From assembly GCA_965250275.1 (NCBI GenBank), contig OZ252297.1, forward strand, positions 3,968,001-4,032,000: a stretch of 64,000 nucleotides of DNA, written 5' to 3'. A model generated the notes under the pieces. That model was not told where the DNA came from. It did no database searches and was given only the letters and a program-made list of their open reading frames with translations. The DNA comes from G965250275 sp965250275. Its GTDB lineage: Bacteria > Pseudomonadota > Alphaproteobacteria > Rhodobacterales > Rhodobacteraceae. Position numbers and translations under genes: made by a program. Positions 7,905 through 15,745 of the stretch are shown here, in pieces. Within the stretch, counting starts at the first letter, position 1. Each line of letters opens with the position of its first letter.

Positions 7905-10130
7905 ATGGATGGAAACGACGCCCCGAGCGTAAGCAAGTGCCCCGTGATGGGCGGCACCGCGATGAACACCCTTTTTGGCGTGCAGTCGAACCGAGACTGG
8001 TGGCCCAATCAATTGAATCTTCGCATTCTGCACCAGAATTCAGAGCTCTCCGACCCGATGGGCGAGGGTTTCGACTACTCCGAAGAGTTCGGCAAACTTG
8101 ACCTTGGCGCGCTCAAGAAAGACCTGCACGCCCTGATGACGGACTCGCAGGACTGGTGGCCGGCAGACTATGGCCACTATGGCGGCCTTTTCATCCGGAT
8201 GGCATGGCATGCTGCTGGAACCTACCGGACGGGCGATGGGCGTGGCGGTGCCGGATCAGGCTCACAGCGCTTCGCACCGCTCAACAGCTGGCCCGACAAT
8301 GGCAACCTGGACAAAGCGCGGCGCCTGCTCTGGCCGATCAAGCAAAAGTATGGCGACAAGATTTCCTGGGCCGACCTGCTGATCCTGACCGGCAACGTCG
8401 CGCTGGAATCTATGGGCTTCAAAACCTTCGGGTTCGGCGGCGGTCGTGCGGACATCTGGGAACCCGAAGAAGACATCTATTGGGGCGCCGAAAAAGAATG
8501 GCTCGCCACCAGTGACAAGGCAAACAGCCGTTACTCCGGTGAGCGCGATCTGGAAAACCCGTTGGCAGCCGTTCAGATGGGCCTGATCTACGTCAACCCC
8601 GAAGGTCCGGACGGCAACCCCGATCCTCTCGCGTCCGGTCGCGACATTCGCGAAACCTTTGCCCGTATGGCGATGGACGACTACGAAACCGTGGCCCTGG
8701 TGGCCGGTGGTCACACCTTCGGTAAGGCGCATGGTGCGGGCGATGCCGCGGCGGTCGGGCCGGAGCCCGAGGGCGCCCCGGTCGAAGCGCAAGGTCTGGG
8801 CTGGCTCAGCAGCTACGGATCGGGCAAGGGCCGCGATGCCATCACCAGCGGCATCGAAGGCGCCTGGACCCCGACCCCAACCCAGTGGGACATGTCCTAT
8901 TTTGATGTTCTGCTTGGCTACGAATGGGAACTGACCAAGAGCCCCGCGGGCGCCAATCAATGGCAACCCAAGGACCTGGCCGAAAAAGATATGGCGCCTG
9001 ATCCGGAGGACGCGTCGAAACGCGTACCGATCATGATGACAACGGCGGACATGGCGATGCGCATGGACCCGGCCTATGAGAAGATTTCGCGTCACTTCCA
9101 CGCCAATCCAGACGAGTTTGCTGATGCCTTCGCGCGGGCCTGGTTCAAGCTGACCCATCGGGATATGGGACCGCGCGCCCTGTATCTGGGCGATGAAGTC
9201 CCTGCCGAAGAGCTGATCTGGCAGGATCCGATCCCGGCGGCGACCGGAACGGTCATTGACGCTAGCGACATCGCCGCGCTGAAGGCCGAGATCCTCGCCT
9301 CCGGCTTGTCGATCCCGGAGCTTGTTTCGACGGCATGGGCCTCTGCGTCGACCTTCCGCGGGTCCGACAAACGCGGCGGGGCCAATGGCGCGCGTGTCCG
9401 GCTTGCACCGCAGAAGGACTGGGAGGCCAACCAGCCTGCGCAGCTCTCCAAAGTGCTTGCGGCGTTGGAAGGCATTCAGTCCAAGTTCAACGCCGCGCAG
9501 TCCAACGGCAAAGCGGTGTCGCTGGCCGACCTGATCGTTCTGGGCGGCTGTGCGGCCGTCGAACAGGCGGCCAAGGCTGGCGGGCACGACATCGACGTTC
9601 CGTTTGCGCCGGGCCGTATGGACGCGACGCAGGAGCAGACCGATGAGGACAGCTTTGCCGTGCTCGAGCCGCTTGCCGACGGGTTCCGGAACTATCTCAA
9701 AGGCGAATACTCGGTTTCAGCCGAGGAGCTTTTGGTGGACCGCGCGCAATTGCTCGGGCTGACGGCACCGCAGATGACGGCGCTGCTCGGTGGTCTGCGG
9801 GTGCTGAACACCAACGTCGGACAGGCGCAACACGGTGTGTTCACAGATCGCCCTGAAACGCTGAGCAACGACTTCTTCACCAACCTGATTGACATGTCGG
9901 TGGAATGGGCACCGACCTCGGACGCGGCCGACGTGTTTGAAGGTCGTGACCGCAGCAGTGGAGATGTCAAATGGACCGGGACACGTGTTGATCTTGTGTT
10001 CGGCTCCAACTCGCAATTGCGCGCAATTGCAGAGGTCTATGCACAGTCTGACAGCGAGACGCGGTTCGTCCGGGATTTCGTGGCGGCCTGGGACAAGGTG
10101 ATGAGCGCTGATCGGTTTGATCTGGCCTGA
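7905..10130 (+). CDS. katG: Catalase-peroxidase KatG
   Basis: Bifunctional heme enzyme of 741 residues that removes H2O2 by catalase and peroxidase reactions; length is typical. Distal residues lie in FIRMAWHAAGTYR (Arg, Trp, His). The adduct-forming Tyr is in MGLIYVNPEGP and its Met partner in ETFARMAMDDYE. The proximal heme ligand is in AGGHTFGKAHG. The C-terminal inactive repeat domain is present. The start follows GGAGAG by about 5 bases. Divergent from oxyR and closed by a strong terminator at 10179-10217, so it is monocistronic and peroxide-inducible. Confidence 0.97.
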   Translation: MDGNDAPSVSKCPVMGGTAMNTLFGVQSNRDWWPNQLNLRILHQNSELSDPMGEGFDYSEEFGKLDLGALKKDLHALMTDSQDWWPADYGHYGGLFIRMAWHAAGTYRTGDGRGGAGSGSQRFAPLNSWPDNGNLDKARRLLWPIKQKYGDKISWADLLILTGNVALESMGFKTFGFGGGRADIWEPEEDIYWGAEKEWLATSDKANSRYSGERDLENPLAAVQMGLIYVNPEGPDGNPDPLASGRDIRETFARMAMDDYETVALVAGGHTFGKAHGAGDAAAVGPEPEGAPVEAQGLGWLSSYGSGKGRDAITSGIEGAWTPTPTQWDMSYFDVLLGYEWELTKSPAGANQWQPKDLAEKDMAPDPEDASKRVPIMMTTADMAMRMDPAYEKISRHFHANPDEFADAFARAWFKLTHRDMGPRALYLGDEVPAEELIWQDPIPAATGTVIDASDIAALKAEILASGLSIPELVSTAWASASTFRGSDKRGGANGARVRLAPQKDWEANQPAQLSKVLAALEGIQSKFNAAQSNGKAVSLADLIVLGGCAAVEQAAKAGGHDIDVPFAPGRMDATQEQTDEDSFAVLEPLADGFRNYLKGEYSVSAEELLVDRAQLLGLTAPQMTALLGGLRVLNTNVGQAQHGVFTDRPETLSNDFFTNLIDMSVEWAPTSDAADVFEGRDRSSGDVKWTGTRVDLVFGSNSQLRAIAEVYAQSDSETRFVRDFVAAWDKVMSADRFDLA

Positions 10131-10178
10131 GGCCTCGGGTCACGGGCAGTCGCGCAAGCGGCTGTCCGCCAATAAAAG

Positions 10179-10217
10179 ATGCGGCGCGATTGTTTATCGA
10201 TCGCGTCGCATTTTTTT
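10179..10217 (+). terminator. Rho-independent terminator of katG
   Basis: A 12-base stem (ATGCGGCGCGAT / ATCGCGTCGCAT, one G-T pair) with a 9-base loop is followed by seven T residues. It lies 49 bases after the katG stop. Confidence 0.85.
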
Positions 10218-10232
10218 CGCGCGCGACTCAGA

Positions 10233-11309
10233 TCAGCGCACCGCCTTTCGGGCAAACCAGGTCACAAGCCCAACAGTAATCGTGATCCGAAAGAGATGAT
10301 GGGCACTGACGATGACCGGGCTGATGCCCAGACTCAATGCGACCAGACCCATCTCGGTGACGCCACCGGGTGCAAAGCTGATAAAAAGAGCGTCCCACCC
10401 CACCGGCACATAAGGGGACAATGCAAAGGCGAACCCCATGGCCAGCCCCAGCATCAGACCAACAGAGATTGCCCCCAGCCCGAAACCGCGCATCATCTGG
10501 CTGACTGTAGCGCCGGCAAAGAGGGCGCCCAATCCGACCCCGATCACCAGCTGAGCAAGGTACAGCAGCCACAGCGGCGATACCGTTTCCACGACGCCAA
10601 TCGCATGCAGAACTGCACTGAGCAAAAGCGGCCCCATCATGTGCGTGGCCGGCAAATGCAACTTCTGGCCCACCCAGATCCCTGCCAGCGAAATTGCGGC
10701 AACAAGGAGCAGATCGCGCAATTCCGCCACGGCGGAGTCGGCGTCTTGACCTGCGGCGCTGCCCACAGGTTCACCCGACCAGATCAGGAAAAGGATCGGC
10801 ACGGTGAAAACCACCAGAATAATGCGGGCAAACTGCTGGATCGTCAGCACCTTCACATCAGCGCCGGCCTGTTCCCCAATCGATATGGATTCCACCAAAC
10901 CACCCGGCATTGCCGCATACGTGGCAGTGACCCTGTCGAAACCGCCGATGCGGCGATAGACGGCATACCCCATTCCTTGCGCCACGAAGACGAAAACAAT
11001 CATGGCCAGGAAGGATGGCCAAAGCTGCGGCAGCGTGCCTAGCAATGCAGGGCTGAAACTGGCGCCGATCTTGGTGCCGATGATCGCCACGAACCCCTTG
11101 CGCAGCAACTGGGGGAACTCAACGTCTTGTCCGAGCCGTTCAGTCGCAAAGACGGTCCATGCGCCAACCAGCAAAACGCTGCCCAAAAGGAATGGCATGG
11201 GCAGGCCAATCAGGTACCCGATGATGCCGCCCACCAGGCCGATTGCCAAAAGAACGCCGACCTGGGCTATGCGGCGCAAGCTGACCGAAGGGATCGCGGA
11301 GAACGGCAT
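10233..11309 (-). CDS. AbrB-family membrane protein (putative transporter)
   Basis: Integral membrane protein of 358 residues with about ten hydrophobic segments. It has the internal duplication typical of the AbrB/PF05145 family: GGIIGYLIGLPMPFLLGSVL and MPGGLVESISIGEQAGADVKV in the first half, AGIWVGQKLHLPATHMMGPLL and SFAPGGVTEMGLVALSLGISP in the second. These proteins were once labelled ammonia monooxygenase but are regulators or transporters of unknown substrate. It converges on katG, ending just after the katG terminator, and appears to be a single-gene unit. Confidence 0.8.
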   Translation of the reverse strand: MPFSAIPSVSLRRIAQVGVLLAIGLVGGIIGYLIGLPMPFLLGSVLLVGAWTVFATERLGQDVEFPQLLRKGFVAIIGTKIGASFSPALLGTLPQLWPSFLAMIVFVFVAQGMGYAVYRRIGGFDRVTATYAAMPGGLVESISIGEQAGADVKVLTIQQFARIILVVFTVPILFLIWSGEPVGSAAGQDADSAVAELRDLLLVAAISLAGIWVGQKLHLPATHMMGPLLLSAVLHAIGVVETVSPLWLLYLAQLVIGVGLGALFAGATVSQMMRGFGLGAISVGLMLGLAMGFAFALSPYVPVGWDALFISFAPGGVTEMGLVALSLGISPVIVSAHHLFRITITVGLVTWFARKAVR

Positions 11310-11523
11310 GAGCCCGTGGTACCGCAGACAGGGCTGGGGTCAACCTTCCCCGGACGGAGGTCTCGAACTTGCGTCTGGGCGGCGTTATGCAAAACGGCTT
11401 TCTCGGTCGACCGAATGACGTCTGCGCCCGATTTGAGTCCAGCCCAGGTCTGGAGCGTTGACCGAATGCTGAGACGCGGCGATGTTGGAGCAAACAGAGC
11501 CGAACGTGAACGAGGGGCGACAG

Positions 11524-12456
11524 ATGCGCATGGCACGAACACTGCTGGGAGGCCTGATGATCTGGGCTTGGTGCATCAGCGCAAGTGCAGAGGCCGACGG
11601 ACCGGATTACTTCCGCGTTGTCGACGTTGCCCAGGATGACGTTCTGAACATCCGATCCGAAGGGAACGCCAACGCGCCAATCCTCGGCACGATACCGGCA
11701 GGCGCAGACGGCGTGAAAAACCTGGGATGCACCGGTGGGTTGTCCTTTGTGGACTGGCAGAACGCCACGCAGGAAGAACGTGATGCGGCGGCCAAGACCC
11801 GGTGGTGTCGTGTTTCCTTTGATGGAACAGAAGGTTGGGCCGCCGGATGGTTCCTTGCGGAGGGCACCATGCCGGTCTCAGATCCGATCGCGCCAAGCTT
11901 TGATTGCGCGAAAGCTGGCACGTCCGCTGAAGAGGAAATCTGCAAGGACCCGCATCTCGCGCGCCTCGATCTGGAACTGGCGCGGCTCTATCGGCTGGCC
12001 GTCAACGGCCCGAACATGACGTCGGACCGATTAGATAACCTGAAAGCCACCCAGCGCGGCTGGGTGAAAGGGCGTGACGACTGTTGGAAGGCAACAATCG
12101 GCCTGAGTCGCTGCATCGCGGACAATTACGTAATGCGTATAGACGAGATCCGAACGGGCTATGCAGACGCGCGCGCAGAGGACGCAGAGGGCATTTCCAT
12201 TGGCCCGCTGGCCTATGCGTGTCCCGGTCTGGATGCGCTTGTCTCCTTCGTCGCCGTGAATGCTGATCCATCCATGATTTCGCTTCGGTGGCGGGAGGTC
12301 TGGCTCGTCGCGACTGAGCAACGCACAGGGTCAGGTGCAAGGTATGAAGATCAGACCGCGGAGGGGACCTTTGGCTTCTGGATCAAGGGCAACGAGGCGC
12401 AGCTGAGCCGCCCGGGCGAGCCAGACCTGACATGCGAGGTCGACGATATCGGCTAA
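11524..12456 (+). CDS. Exported SH3-LprI-MliC lysozyme-inhibitor-like protein
   Basis: Exported protein of 310 residues. A signal peptide (1-23, ending ISASAEA) is followed by an SH3-like domain (about 28-110, DVLNIRSEGNANAPILGTIP), an LprI/DUF1311 domain (about 118-190, FDCAKAGTSAEEEICKDPHLARLD) and an MliC-like domain (about 225-305, YACPGLDALVSF ... SGARYEDQT ... LTCEV) with its Cys pair. LprI and MliC families inhibit lysozymes, so this probably protects peptidoglycan in the periplasm. The start is chosen because GAGGGG lies 6 bases upstream; the longer frame adds 14 non-signal residues. The triple fusion is unusual. Confidence 0.75.
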   Translation: MRMARTLLGGLMIWAWCISASAEADGPDYFRVVDVAQDDVLNIRSEGNANAPILGTIPAGADGVKNLGCTGGLSFVDWQNATQEERDAAAKTRWCRVSFDGTEGWAAGWFLAEGTMPVSDPIAPSFDCAKAGTSAEEEICKDPHLARLDLELARLYRLAVNGPNMTSDRLDNLKATQRGWVKGRDDCWKATIGLSRCIADNYVMRIDEIRTGYADARAEDAEGISIGPLAYACPGLDALVSFVAVNADPSMISLRWREVWLVATEQRTGSGARYEDQTAEGTFGFWIKGNEAQLSRPGEPDLTCEVDDIG

Positions 12457-12491
12457 CTGCGGGGCCCCGGAGCTACATTAGCATTGGTGAG

Positions 12492-12971
12492 TCACTCGTC
12501 GAGCGAGCCATGGATTGCAAACTGCTCCAGCCCCGCCGACTGTGCCTCGATCACACGATAGGTCTCCCGAACACCGGCGGAGGTCAGCTCGCGCGCCACC
12601 GTCAGCAGGCTGTTGGCATCATGATCGTCACACAGTGAGGTCATCTGAGCGATCTCTTCTGCCGCAACGGGGCGTGCAGCCTCCTGGTCCGGGGCGCCGT
12701 AGTAGGTGACGAAGTGATCGGCCAGAGCATTCGTGAGCGTTTCGATCTCTGCCGGCTCAATCTGCGTGACCGCAACAAATGTCACCCGGCCCGCTGTCTC
12801 CAACCCGAACCAGCCATTGGAGAACGCCTGTCGCGCCTTGCCTGTCAGATCGCCTTCGGTCCAGTCGGAAAACTCAAACCCTCCGGAGATACACCACTCG
12901 CCGGTCCGCGCCGGAGAGTGGTAGACCCGCAGATCGCTTTCATCGAAGTGGATTGCACGTGCCAGTTTCAT
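12492..12971 (-). CDS. DUF6505 family protein
   Basis: Cytoplasmic protein of 159 residues with no signal peptide or catalytic motif that I recognise. It begins MKLARAIHFDESDLRVYH and contains GEWCISGGFEFSDW. It matches what I know of DUF6505, a family found beside formate dehydrogenase genes in roseobacters. Its ATG overlaps the stop of the lipoate-ligase-like gene by four bases (ATGA). It is the last gene of a four-gene minus-strand operon (DUF6494, Mrp ATPase, ligase-like, DUF6505) flanking the formate dehydrogenase locus. A maturation role is inferred from context only. Confidence 0.65.
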   Translation of the reverse strand: MKLARAIHFDESDLRVYHSPARTGEWCISGGFEFSDWTEGDLTGKARQAFSNGWFGLETAGRVTFVAVTQIEPAEIETLTNALADHFVTYYGAPDQEAARPVAAEEIAQMTSLCDDHDANSLLTVARELTSAGVRETYRVIEAQSAGLEQFAIHGSLDE

Positions 12972-13675
12972 TTGTTGGCCTCCATCAATGAGCTGAGCGG
13001 CAGCAGGTGAGTGGTCTGATCGTCACGCAAAAGCATCCCGAAGTTTTCGTCGACCCCCACGAATGTGCCCGTCAGGTCACCAACCTGCACCGTCTCCCCG
13101 ACATTATGTGCAAGACCGAGCCACTCCGAATGCAACGCCGCCGGTCCATCGCTTTCCCAGCGCGCGATCCAATGCAATGTATGCCGCGCCCAGCTCTCCA
13201 GAAGATCGGGTGCCTGCACATCCGCACAACCTTCGGCATAGAGCGCTGTTCTGTCGGGTTCATGGCCGGTTTCATCGTCTTCCGGCCAAAGCTGCAACTC
13301 GAGCCCGACCACCAACCAATTGGGTGTCGCCGCGTCGTCATGGGTGTCTGCAATCAGCCTCATGCGCCCGCAGGTCGCCCCGTTCACCCGAATCCCGCCG
13401 GCCCATTCCAAATGCACCGCAACCTCGGGCGGACCCAGCGCGCCCAGCGCGTTCTGGAACCCAACAGCGCACGCCGGCAGCATGGCGACCGCCCGGCTCA
13501 GCGGCACCTCGGGCGCAAACACCAGCGCCGCCCGCAACTGTACCGATCCCAGATTGTAGACCACCAATCCTGCATCGCAGCCCATTGCCGCGCGCATGCA
13601 GGCCGTCTCAAACGGGTCCGCTGCTCCGGACAGGGCTTCGCCTGACATCAGTGGAGGGAAGGTCAGTTCTGTCAT
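12968..13675 (-). CDS. Biotin/lipoate--protein ligase family protein
   Basis: Protein of 235 residues resembling the catalytic fold of biotin/lipoate ligases with a C-terminal SH3-like barrel (VGETVQVGDLTGTFVGVDENFGMLL). The N-terminal region has the GGIRVNG segment and hydrophobic strands of the ligase core, but the classical lysine-containing active-site motif is not clear, so substrate and activity are uncertain. It sits between the Mrp ATPase (4-base overlap) and DUF6505 (4-base overlap), implying tight coupling. It may attach or handle a cofactor for the nearby formate dehydrogenase complex. Confidence 0.65.
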   Translation of the reverse strand: MTELTFPPLMSGEALSGAADPFETACMRAAMGCDAGLVVYNLGSVQLRAALVFAPEVPLSRAVAMLPACAVGFQNALGALGPPEVAVHLEWAGGIRVNGATCGRMRLIADTHDDAATPNWLVVGLELQLWPEDDETGHEPDRTALYAEGCADVQAPDLLESWARHTLHWIARWESDGPAALHSEWLGLAHNVGETVQVGDLTGTFVGVDENFGMLLRDDQTTHLLPLSSLMEANK

Positions 13676-14739
13676 GCGGACAGTTTCGCCATCAAAGTGT
13701 CACCAATCGCTCGGAACGCCTGCGCCTGAGGGCTGTCCGGCTTGGACACCACGATCGGCGCACCCCCGTCAGAGGCCAGACGGATATCCAGATGGAGCGG
13801 CACTTCGGCCAGCAACGGGACGTTCAGCTTCTCGGCTTCTGCGGCAACCCCACCATGTCCGAACACATGCTCCTCATGGCCGCAGTTGGAACAGATATGC
13901 GTCGACATGTTCTCGATCATACCAAGGATCGGCACCTGCAACTGATTGAACATATCGACACCTTTGCGGGCATCCAGCAAAGCCACGTCCTGTGGCGTGC
14001 TGACGATCACGGCCCCGTCCACCTTGGCCTTTTGTGACAAGGTCATCTGGACATCGCCTGTGCCCGGAGGCAGATCCACAAGCAGCACATCGAGCGCGCC
14101 CCATTGCACCTGCATCATCATCTGTTGCAACGCACCCATCAGCATCGGACCGCGCCAGACAACCGCCTGATCCTCGTTGGTCATCAACCCGATCGACATC
14201 ATCGTGACGCCGTGATTGCGCATCGGCAGTATGGTCTTCCCATCCGGGCTGGCTGGTCGTCCCGACACGCCCAGCATGCGCGGCTGGGACGGCCCATACA
14301 CATCGGCGTCCAGCAGACCAACCCGATGACCCGCTGCCGCAAGCGCACAGGCCAGATTGGCCGAAACGGTCGATTTTCCGACCCCGCCCTTACCTGAGGC
14401 GATGGCCACGATATGGTCAACGCCAGGGATACTTTCTGGACCCTTGGGTTCCGCCTTCCGGCCCGGTTTCAAATCCGGAGGCGGCGCTTTGGCTGAATGC
14501 CCGGTCAAGACAACCGAGACCTTGTCCGCCCCGTCCAACGCATTCACCCTTGCCTCTGCTTCAACGCGCACCGGCTCATAGGCATCGGCACGCGCGGGAT
14601 CGATCTCCAGCACAAACCGGACAGTCCCGCCATCCACATTCAGGGCCCGGACCACGCCAGCGGCGACAATATCCGCGTCGCTCGCCGGGTCCGCGATGTC
14701 TTTCAATGTGTCCAGTACGTTTTCTCGAGTCAGTGCCAA
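13672..14739 (-). CDS. Mrp/NBP35-family Fe-S carrier ATPase
   Basis: P-loop ATPase of 355 residues that binds and transfers Fe-S clusters. An N-terminal MIP18-like (DUF59) domain (1-85) precedes the ATPase, which has the deviant Walker A IASGKGGVGKST and the ParA/MinD-type DLPPGTGD. The Mrp CxxC pair is in HICSNCGHEE. The start codon is TTG at 14739, four bases after the DUF6494 stop with AGGA correctly spaced; no ATG fits. It is operonic with formate-dehydrogenase-associated genes, suggesting service to the Fe-S subunits and polyferredoxin here, though it could be the general housekeeping Mrp. Confidence 0.88.
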   Translation of the reverse strand: MALTRENVLDTLKDIADPASDADIVAAGVVRALNVDGGTVRFVLEIDPARADAYEPVRVEAEARVNALDGADKVSVVLTGHSAKAPPPDLKPGRKAEPKGPESIPGVDHIVAIASGKGGVGKSTVSANLACALAAAGHRVGLLDADVYGPSQPRMLGVSGRPASPDGKTILPMRNHGVTMMSIGLMTNEDQAVVWRGPMLMGALQQMMMQVQWGALDVLLVDLPPGTGDVQMTLSQKAKVDGAVIVSTPQDVALLDARKGVDMFNQLQVPILGMIENMSTHICSNCGHEEHVFGHGGVAAEAEKLNVPLLAEVPLHLDIRLASDGGAPIVVSKPDSPQAQAFRAIGDTLMAKLSA

Positions 14740-14743
14740 ACGA

Positions 14744-14935
14744 TCAATCCTGTCCTTTGATGGTGCCTGTTACCACATGTTCCAGATCAAGACCGTCGAC
14801 AGTGATCACGGCCTTTGCGGTGAACTCGCGACCTGCCGTATCGGTGTTCCGCATGGCCTCTTCAATCGCCTGCTGAGAGGTCACGCCGACCTGTTTGAGA
14901 AACTTGCGCATCGACATGTTGAAGTCTTCGCTCAT
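14744..14935 (-). CDS. DUF6494 family small protein
   Basis: Protein of 63 residues (MSEDFNMSMRKFLKQVGVTS...), soluble and mixed helix/strand, with no catalytic motif. It resembles DUF6494, a small family seen with formate dehydrogenase and Mrp genes. It is the first gene of the minus-strand maturation-type operon and is divergent from the cytochrome c fusion gene, with 60 bases between the starts. Function unknown; perhaps a small chaperone or adaptor. Confidence 0.65.
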   Translation of the reverse strand: MSEDFNMSMRKFLKQVGVTSQQAIEEAMRNTDTAGREFTAKAVITVDGLDLEHVVTGTIKGQD

Positions 14936-14995
14936 GGAGTTGTTCCTTTTTGCTGTGTTGACGTACGGCCCGGCTGCTCCTTAGGCTGCGGTGCC

Positions 14996-15745
14996 ATGTG
15001 TCGCCGTATCGGAATGATCTTGGTGCTTTTGTTGGCCGCAACAAGCCTGCTCGCGCAGGAAAACCCGCGCGTGGTCCGGCTGGCAGCGCCGAATGCGCTG
15101 ATCGAAAGCGGGTTGCTGAAGTACATGCTGCCGCGCTTTTCGCTGAAAACCCAGATCAGGGTCGAGGTTGTACCCGCGCAGGACGACGCCGAGGCACGCA
15201 TTGGCGACACCGGCACCCCGGTGTTTTCTGGCGCCGGTCAGCTCTGGCGGATCGAAACGCTGGACCCAGCACACACGGGCACCGAACGCTTCGTGGCGTG
15301 GGTCACGTCCGAGATTGGGCAACGCAGCATCACCGGTTTCACGGTGGACGGGGCGCAACCTTTCGCGTTGCCGCCAGAAGAAACCGCACAGGCCGAAGCG
15401 GTCGTTTTTGAAGGCGACGCCATTCGTGGCAAAGCCCTTTCGCGCAGCCACTGTGGGCGGTGTCACGTCGTGATCGACGAAGAACGCATGAATGCCATCG
15501 GGTCTTCTCCGTCGTTCTTCGTGCTGCGGGGACTGCCGGACTGGGACACCCGGTTTCAGGTGTTTTACGTGCTCAATCCGCACCCCTCGTTCACCCAGAT
15601 CGAAGGTCTTACCGAGCCATTTCCGCCTGAACTGCCTTCGCCCATGGTGCCGATCGAAATGAGCCAGGAAGACCTTGACGCGATCCTGGCTTACGCTGCC
15701 GCACTGAAACCCGCGGACCTTGGGGCACCGTTGCAACATCAGTGA
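14996..15745 (+). CDS. TupA-like periplasmic-binding segment fused to cytochrome c
   Basis: Exported protein of 249 residues. The signal peptide is 1-20. Residues 25-125 (RLAAPNALIESGLLKYMLPRF...IRVEVVP) resemble the first lobe of tungstate/molybdate-binding TupA proteins, but the second lobe is absent. Residues 138-245 form a monoheme cytochrome c domain with SHCGRCH (Cys153, Cys156, His157) and a possible distal Met in the SPMVPIEMSQ region. It lies beside the molybdenum formate dehydrogenase locus and overlaps the convergent polyferredoxin stop by 7 bases. It may be an electron acceptor, or a sensor of oxyanion in the periplasm; the binding role is inference. Confidence 0.7.
   Translation: MCRRIGMILVLLLAATSLLAQENPRVVRLAAPNALIESGLLKYMLPRFSLKTQIRVEVVPAQDDAEARIGDTGTPVFSGAGQLWRIETLDPAHTGTERFVAWVTSEIGQRSITGFTVDGAQPFALPPEETAQAEAVVFEGDAIRGKALSRSHCGRCHVVIDEERMNAIGSSPSFFVLRGLPDWDTRFQVFYVLNPHPSFTQIEGLTEPFPPELPSPMVPIEMSQEDLDAILAYAAALKPADLGAPLQHQ

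Noticed and set aside
8262..9587. 441-codon minus-strand frame inside katG
   Set aside because: Shadow of katG, whose motifs are complete.
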